In this document: positions 21,553 to 25,426 of the stretch, piece by piece
Numbering within the stretch: position 1 is the first letter of the stretch
Layout: the number at the start of each line of letters is the position of its first letter
Assembly: GCA_009774465.1 (NCBI GenBank)
Contig: VSNT01000048.1
Location: 1-25,426 of the forward strand
Source of the DNA: Lachnospiraceae bacterium
GTDB lineage: Bacteria > Bacillota_A > Clostridia > Lachnospirales > Lachnospiraceae
Reading direction: 5' to 3'
DNA: 25,426 nucleotides
Notes under the pieces: model-generated
Seen by the model: only the letters and a program-made list of their open reading frames with translations
What the model was told of the DNA's origin: nothing
The model's database searches: none
Translations under genes and position numbers: made by a program

Positions 21553-23970
21553 TTGAAGCATCAGGATATCATACAAAAGATGACAATTGAAGAAAAAGCG
21601 GCAATCCTGAGTGGGAAGACAGTGTTTGAAACCAGGGATATTGAACGCCTTGGCATCCCTTCCCTGTTTTGTGCGGATGGTCCATGCGGCCTGCGAAAGC
21701 AGGCCGGCGCCGCCGACCACCTGGGGCTGAATGCTTCTACCCCGGCGACTTGTTTTCCGGCGGCCGCAGCGGTTGCAAACAGCTGGGATGAAGAGCTGGC
21801 GGAGCAGATCGGCAGCGCCCTTGGAAGGGAAGCAGCCTGGCAGGAAGTGGACATTCTTTTGGGGCCGGGGCTGAATATTAAAAGAAGCCCTCTGTGTGGA
21901 AGAAATTTTGAATATTTTTCAGAAGATCCCTATCTTTCAGGGAAAATGGCGGCAGCCTATGTGAGAGGAATTCAAAAAGAAGGGGTGTATGCCTGTTTGA
22001 AGCACTTTGCAGTGAATTCCCAGGAATTGCGGCGGATGGCAATGAATGCAGTGGTGGATGAGAGGACGCTGCGGGAAATTTATCTGACCGGATTTGAAAT
22101 TGCAGTGAAAGAAGGCTGCCCGGGAGCAGTTATGACCAGTTATAATGAGGTTAACGGTACTTATGCAAATGAAAATCATCATCTTTTAAAGGAGATCTTA
22201 AGAGACGAGTGGGGATTTGAGGGCATTGTGGTTACTGACTGGGGCGGTGGGAACGATCCTGTGGAAGGCATCAGGGCAGGTTCAAATCTGGAAATGCCTT
22301 CTTCCGGTTTTGACTCTGCAAGAAGGATTCTAAAAGCGGTAGAGGAAAACAGATTATCAGAAAAAGAGCTGGACGAATGTGTTGACCAGTTGCTGGATGC
22401 AGTTTTAACCTTAAAAGAAAAGCGGATACATAGAAGTACAAAAACAGATGTAAAAGCCCATCATCTGCTTGCCAGAAAAGCAGCGGCAGAGAGTATGGTT
22501 CTTTTAAAAAATGAAGACAAAATCCTCCCCCTTCCTGCAGGAAAAAAGGTGGCAGTTATTGGTGATTTTGCATTTATGCCAAGATTCCAGGGAGCAGGTT
22601 CTTCGGTGGTTAATCCACTTAAGGTAGATTGTGTTGTCCAAATGATGAAGGAGTACGATTTGCAGGCAGCAGGATGCGCAAGAGGATATAGCCGCATGGG
22701 CAGGCCGGATGAGGATAAGGCGCAGGAAGCGGTAAAGCTGGCCGGAGAGGCGGATGTTGTTTTATATTTTTTTGGACTAAATGAAGCCAGCGAAGCGGAA
22801 GGGAAGGACAGAGAACATCTTGCGCTTCCTCTCAATCAAATAGAGCTTTTACAAAAAATGGCAAAGGTCAATCAGAATATTGTTGGAATTATAAGTGCAG
22901 GAAGTGTGATTGATTTATCCTGTGAAGTCTTATTTAAGGCAATTCTTCACAGCAGCCTTGCAGGGCAGGCCGGAGCCGGAGCAGTTTTGGATATTCTTAC
23001 GGGAAAGGTGAACCCTTCCGGAAAACTGGCGGAGTCGTATCCTCTTAAATATGGGGATACGCCGGCTTACAGCTATTTCCCTTCTAAAAAGCGCAATTCG
23101 GAATACAGAGAAAATATTTACGTGGGCTATCGATATTATGATACGGTAAAAATGCCTGTCAGATATTCCTTTGGCTATGGATTGTCCTACACCAGCTTTG
23201 CCTATCAGGGGCTTAAAGTATCAGAAAAAGGCATTGTTTTTCACCTTAAAAACACAGGAAGCAGAGCTGGAGCAGAAATTGTACAGATGTATGCAGGTCT
23301 TGCCGGCGCCAGGGTATTTCGTCCGGAAAAGGAGCTTAAGGGATTTAAAAAGGTCTGGCTGGAGCCGGGAGAGGAAAAAGAGGTGTTTCTTCCTTTTGAC
23401 AGCAGAACATTTCGCTATTGGAATGTGAATGCAGGCAGGTGGGAGCAGGAGGGCGGCGTCTATCAGATTATGGTGGGGGCAGGCAGCCGGGATATCCGCT
23501 TAAGGGCAGAATGGAAGATTGATGGAAGTACCGATAAACTGCCTTATAGAGAAAAAGACTTACCTTTTTGCTATTCCGGAAAAATTACGGATGTGAGCGA
23601 CAGTGAATTTGAAGCCTTACTGGGGCGCAAATTGCCGGTTGAAAGTGTGGAAAAAGAGCTGAATGTAAATGATGCGGTCTGCCAGATGAAGGACGCAAAG
23701 AGTCTCTTGGCAAGACTTGTTTATCATATTCTTACCGGGATGAAAAACCGCAGTGAAAGAAAGGGCAGGCCGGATTTAAATATTTTGTTTATTTACAATA
23801 TCCCTTTTCGGGGGATTGCAAAGATGACAGGTGGAGCGGTAAGCATGGAGATGGCAGAAGGACTGGTTATGGCAGTTAATGGACGTTTTTTTAAGGGAAT
23901 GTCAAAAGTAATCAGAGGTTTTTTTGTGAACAGGAAGCAGAACAAAATTTATAAGGATAAGCTGAAATGA
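21553..23970 (+). CDS. GH3 family beta-glycosidase, canonical domain order with C-terminal extension
   Basis: An 805-aa cytoplasmic glycosidase (no signal peptide). It starts at TTG 21553 after the purine run AGGGGAG; the next in-frame ATG, at residue 10, is the alternative. The catalytic TIM-barrel-like domain (10-290) has FCADGPCGLR, GRNFEYFSEDP (117-127), KHFAVNSQELRR (150-161), and GIVVTDWGG with nucleophile D229. The alpha/beta domain (about 310-545) contains MVLLKNEDKILPLP and GLNEASEAEGKDREHLALP, where a Glu is the probable acid/base. The FnIII-like domain (about 560-675) has YSFGYGLSYTSF and EKELKGFKKVWLEPGEEKEV. Residues 690-805 form an extra basic, partly amphipathic region (MKNRSERKGRPDLNILFIYN ... 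IRGFFVNRKQNK) not usual in GH3. The gene after it overlaps by 4 nt (ATGA). Confidence 0.93.
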   Translation: MKHQDIIQKMTIEEKAAILSGKTVFETRDIERLGIPSLFCADGPCGLRKQAGAADHLGLNASTPATCFPAAAAVANSWDEELAEQIGSALGREAAWQEVDILLGPGLNIKRSPLCGRNFEYFSEDPYLSGKMAAAYVRGIQKEGVYACLKHFAVNSQELRRMAMNAVVDERTLREIYLTGFEIAVKEGCPGAVMTSYNEVNGTYANENHHLLKEILRDEWGFEGIVVTDWGGGNDPVEGIRAGSNLEMPSSGFDSARRILKAVEENRLSEKELDECVDQLLDAVLTLKEKRIHRSTKTDVKAHHLLARKAAAESMVLLKNEDKILPLPAGKKVAVIGDFAFMPRFQGAGSSVVNPLKVDCVVQMMKEYDLQAAGCARGYSRMGRPDEDKAQEAVKLAGEADVVLYFFGLNEASEAEGKDREHLALPLNQIELLQKMAKVNQNIVGIISAGSVIDLSCEVLFKAILHSSLAGQAGAGAVLDILTGKVNPSGKLAESYPLKYGDTPAYSYFPSKKRNSEYRENIYVGYRYYDTVKMPVRYSFGYGLSYTSFAYQGLKVSEKGIVFHLKNTGSRAGAEIVQMYAGLAGARVFRPEKELKGFKKVWLEPGEEKEVFLPFDSRTFRYWNVNAGRWEQEGGVYQIMVGAGSRDIRLRAEWKIDGSTDKLPYREKDLPFCYSGKITDVSDSEFEALLGRKLPVESVEKELNVNDAVCQMKDAKSLLARLVYHILTGMKNRSERKGRPDLNILFIYNIPFRGIAKMTGGAVSMEMAEGLVMAVNGRFFKGMSKVIRGFFVNRKQNKIYKDKLK

Positions 23971-24602
23971 AAAAGGTATTAAGTTGGTGGAGTGGCAGAT
24001 GGGGAATTTTTTCTGCAAGGCATCCTGAATTGGCAAAATGGATTTATCAGATTTTTCATTTTATTGTTTTCAGCATGGGAGTAACTGTTTTTCAATATCT
24101 GGTATTTACTTTTATGCCGGGGATGCTGGGAATTAAGCTTGCAGGAACGGAATTTATGTGGCCAAGGATTCCCATGAAATTGTTTGGGGTGGAGTTTGTC
24201 TGGAGTATTTTAGGATATAATGTTTTAAGGGATGGAGCAGGCTGTGTAATGATTGGGGGCGGTCTGGGATATTTTATCAGTTACGAGACCGGTTCCCTTC
24301 TGGCCCAGTGCATTAATTTCCCACTGCAGAGGAATATTACCTTTAAAAGCCACGGAAATCCTGTTTATCAGGCGCTTTGGTATCTGGCGGCGTGGGTGGT
24401 AATTTCCTTCATCTGCAATGGATTCAATAATTTGTGGATGCCTGTTGCTTCTGCCTATGTACCGCCTGCGGCGTATAATCTGCTGGTAGCTTTTGTCACA
24501 GGCGGCGTATCAATGGTTATTTTCTTTTTTGTATTTAAAATTATCTTTCCGGAAGAAAGGTCTGAAAAAAGCATTCCTGCTATAACCTGTTGTAAAGACT
24601 GA
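23967..24602 (+). CDS. GtrA-like polytopic membrane protein
   Basis: 211 aa with about four transmembrane helices (31-52, 70-92, 130-155, 180-203). The segment QCINFPLQRNITFKS matches the conserved FxxxRxxTF-type signature of GtrA proteins, thought to move lipid-linked sugars or help glycosyl transfer. The start overlaps the GH3 stop in ATGA, so it belongs to the glycosidase operon. It converges with the ECF gene, sharing 23 nt at the 3' ends, and no terminator is visible in between. The family assignment rests mostly on the QR-NITF segment and topology, and the insert at 60-75 (LAGTEFMWPRIPMKLFGVEF) is unusual. Confidence 0.75.
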   Translation: MKKVLSWWSGRWGIFSARHPELAKWIYQIFHFIVFSMGVTVFQYLVFTFMPGMLGIKLAGTEFMWPRIPMKLFGVEFVWSILGYNVLRDGAGCVMIGGGLGYFISYETGSLLAQCINFPLQRNITFKSHGNPVYQALWYLAAWVVISFICNGFNNLWMPVASAYVPPAAYNLLVAFVTGGVSMVIFFFVFKIIFPEERSEKSIPAITCCKD

Positions 24603-25113
24603 GAAGTTGAAAGCGAAAGCACAAAATCATAGCGGCAATTGCGCCGACTGCAGCCTGCAGAATCTGAAAAGGCAGCTTAAGAAGGGCGTATTCCGGTGTA
24701 CTGTAGATAAAGGCTCTCCCTAGGGAATAACCAACAATCATAATGATTGCGCCAAGAAAAACGCCAAGGCCTGCGCCAAAGGCTTTGGTTTTGCAGCCGG
24801 AGAAGGCATGTCGGGTGCAGAGGGAGATCACCACCGCCTGTAAGCCATGTGTTGCCAAAGAAACAAACATGGGCGTGGGATAGAAGAAAAAATCTCCCAG
24901 AAAAGCACCGATTCCGCCTACCATAAATGCGCCAAAGGGATCAAGTAAAATGCCGGCTGTGCAGATAACAATATCGTTTAAATAAAGATGTCCGCCGGGA
25001 ACAGGAACGCCAAAGGAACTTAAGGCAATATTCATTGCCATTAACATTGCAGTGACTGCCATCAGGCGTAAATGATTTTTATTTTTAGAAGATGATATTT
25101 TTTCTGTTGTCAT
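24580..25113 (-). CDS. ECF transporter substrate-binding (S) component
   Basis: 177 aa from the ATG at 25113 (MTTEKISSSK), chosen because GGAG lies 6 nt upstream; starts as far as 25188 would add 25 residues without homology features. Five to six transmembrane helices are visible. The segment ALSSFGVPVPGGHLYLNDIVICTAGILL and the following GAFMVGGIGAFLGDFFFYPTPMFVSLATHGLQAVVI are characteristic of S components, which bind vitamins or precursors and dock to a shared energising module. The GHLYLND pattern recalls pyrimidine/thiamin-precursor types, but the substrate cannot be assigned. No AT module is present here. The leader upstream shows no TPP-riboswitch-like core. Confidence 0.85.
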   Translation of the reverse strand: MTTEKISSSKNKNHLRLMAVTAMLMAMNIALSSFGVPVPGGHLYLNDIVICTAGILLDPFGAFMVGGIGAFLGDFFFYPTPMFVSLATHGLQAVVISLCTRHAFSGCKTKAFGAGLGVFLGAIIMIVGYSLGRAFIYSTPEYALLKLPFQILQAAVGAIAAMILCFRFQLLSLYNRL

Positions 25114-25333
25114 AGTTTTCTCCATTTCCGCGCTGCTTTTGCGCATGATGTAATTGTAAGTGAACTGTTTATGGATTATATTACACATAATATGGAATGG
25201 ATAACAGTGCCAAAATTGATATTTTTAACCATACCAGTTTGCGGTGAATATCAGAAATTTACACTTTAAATGAGAAATGAAAATATAACATTGATAAATA
25301 GCATTAAAAAAATCCATTATTTTGAAAAAAATC

Positions 25334-25363
25334 TTGACAAGCACACTAAAAAAATAGTATACT
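25334..25363 (+). promoter_or_regulatory. Strong sigma-A promoter of a tRNA gene or cluster
   Basis: TTGACA (25334-25339), an 18-nt spacer, TATACT (25358-25363). The tRNA begins 32 nt later. Boxes are near-perfect, as expected for stable RNA. Confidence 0.8.
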
Positions 25364-25395
25364 AGCAAAGCGGTCAGTCGATAAGACAGGCTCAT

Positions 25396-25426
25396 GGGAT
25401 CTTAGCTCAGCTGGGAGAGCATCTGC
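25396..25426 (+). tRNA. 5' half of a tRNA, cut by window end (probably tRNA-Val)
   Basis: Reads GGGATCT, then TAGCTCAGCTGGGAGAGCA (D-arm, conserved G/A positions) and the start of the anticodon arm. Acceptor GGGATC with this D-arm is typical of Firmicute tRNA-Val, but the anticodon lies beyond the edge, so the amino acid is inferred only. Confidence 0.85.

Noticed and set aside
25114..25333. TPP or other riboswitch upstream of the ECF gene
   Set aside because: No conserved core such as CUGAGA or a known aptamer pattern was found; only AT-rich sequence with weak promoter-like boxes.

Overview
The window looks like a chromosomal segment of a low-to-mid GC Firmicute, most likely a gut Lachnospiraceae/Clostridia member. 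This rests on AT-rich sigma-A type promoters, strong purine-rich ribosome binding sites, an AgrC/AgrA-like LytTR two-component system, ECF transporter and Uma2/PDDEXK_2 protein styles, and GH3 glycosidases typical of that group. Species assignment is inference only.

Layout. (1) 1-2405, minus strand: a small accessory block. An Abi_2-family (AbiD/AbiF) HEPN ribonuclease-like gene runs off the left edge. It is preceded by a short RNA-like leader with its own near-consensus promoter, two hairpins and a U-tract, then by a 131-aa beta-barrel-like unknown and a membrane-anchored protein with an Ada-like Cys/His metal site. (2) 2532-5152, minus: a lipoprotein solute-binding protein followed by a membrane HD-GYP c-di-GMP phosphodiesterase, with no ABC permease, suggesting a ligand-sensing pair. 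(3) 5328-11510, plus: viroplasmin-type RNase HI, a MraY/WecA-like phosphosugar transferase, a 156-bp long-inverted-repeat element, dCMP deaminase, then a metallopeptidase-like/vWA protein, a MoxR AAA+ ATPase and a BspA-type LRR protein as a tight three-gene set. (4) 11502-13573: an AraC regulator (minus), a class I glutamine amidotransferase of the peptidase C26 type (plus) and a decayed Uma2 nuclease gene (minus). (5) 13645-15668, plus: LytTR response regulator and GHKL histidine kinase, coupled by a 1-nt overlap, then a PD-(D/E)XK Rpn-type gene with a terminator. (6) 16940-24602, plus: a tightly packed operon with a GH3 glycosidase whose domains are in circularly permuted order and which has two membrane anchors, a small four-helix membrane protein, a lipoprotein, a second GH3 in the normal order with an unusual C-terminal extension, and a GtrA-like membrane protein. 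(7) 24580-25113, minus: an ECF transporter S component. At the right edge a strong promoter leads into the 5' half of a tRNA, probably tRNA-Val.

How the parts may work together. The strongest candidate system is AbiF plus its leader RNA (1-1032): a HEPN RNase candidate with a separately promoted, structured RNA just upstream whose terminal hairpin also reaches the start region of the gene. This is the arrangement expected of an RNA-controlled toxin or abortive-infection module. The second is a regulatory link: two direct repeats matching the LytTR half-site consensus, 12 bp apart, sit upstream of the GH3 operon, about 1.1 kb downstream of a LytTR two-component system. The third is the vWA/MoxR/LRR set, in which the metallopeptidase-like motif lacks its catalytic glutamate.

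Everything here was read by eye from the sequence. No database, structure or covariance search was run.
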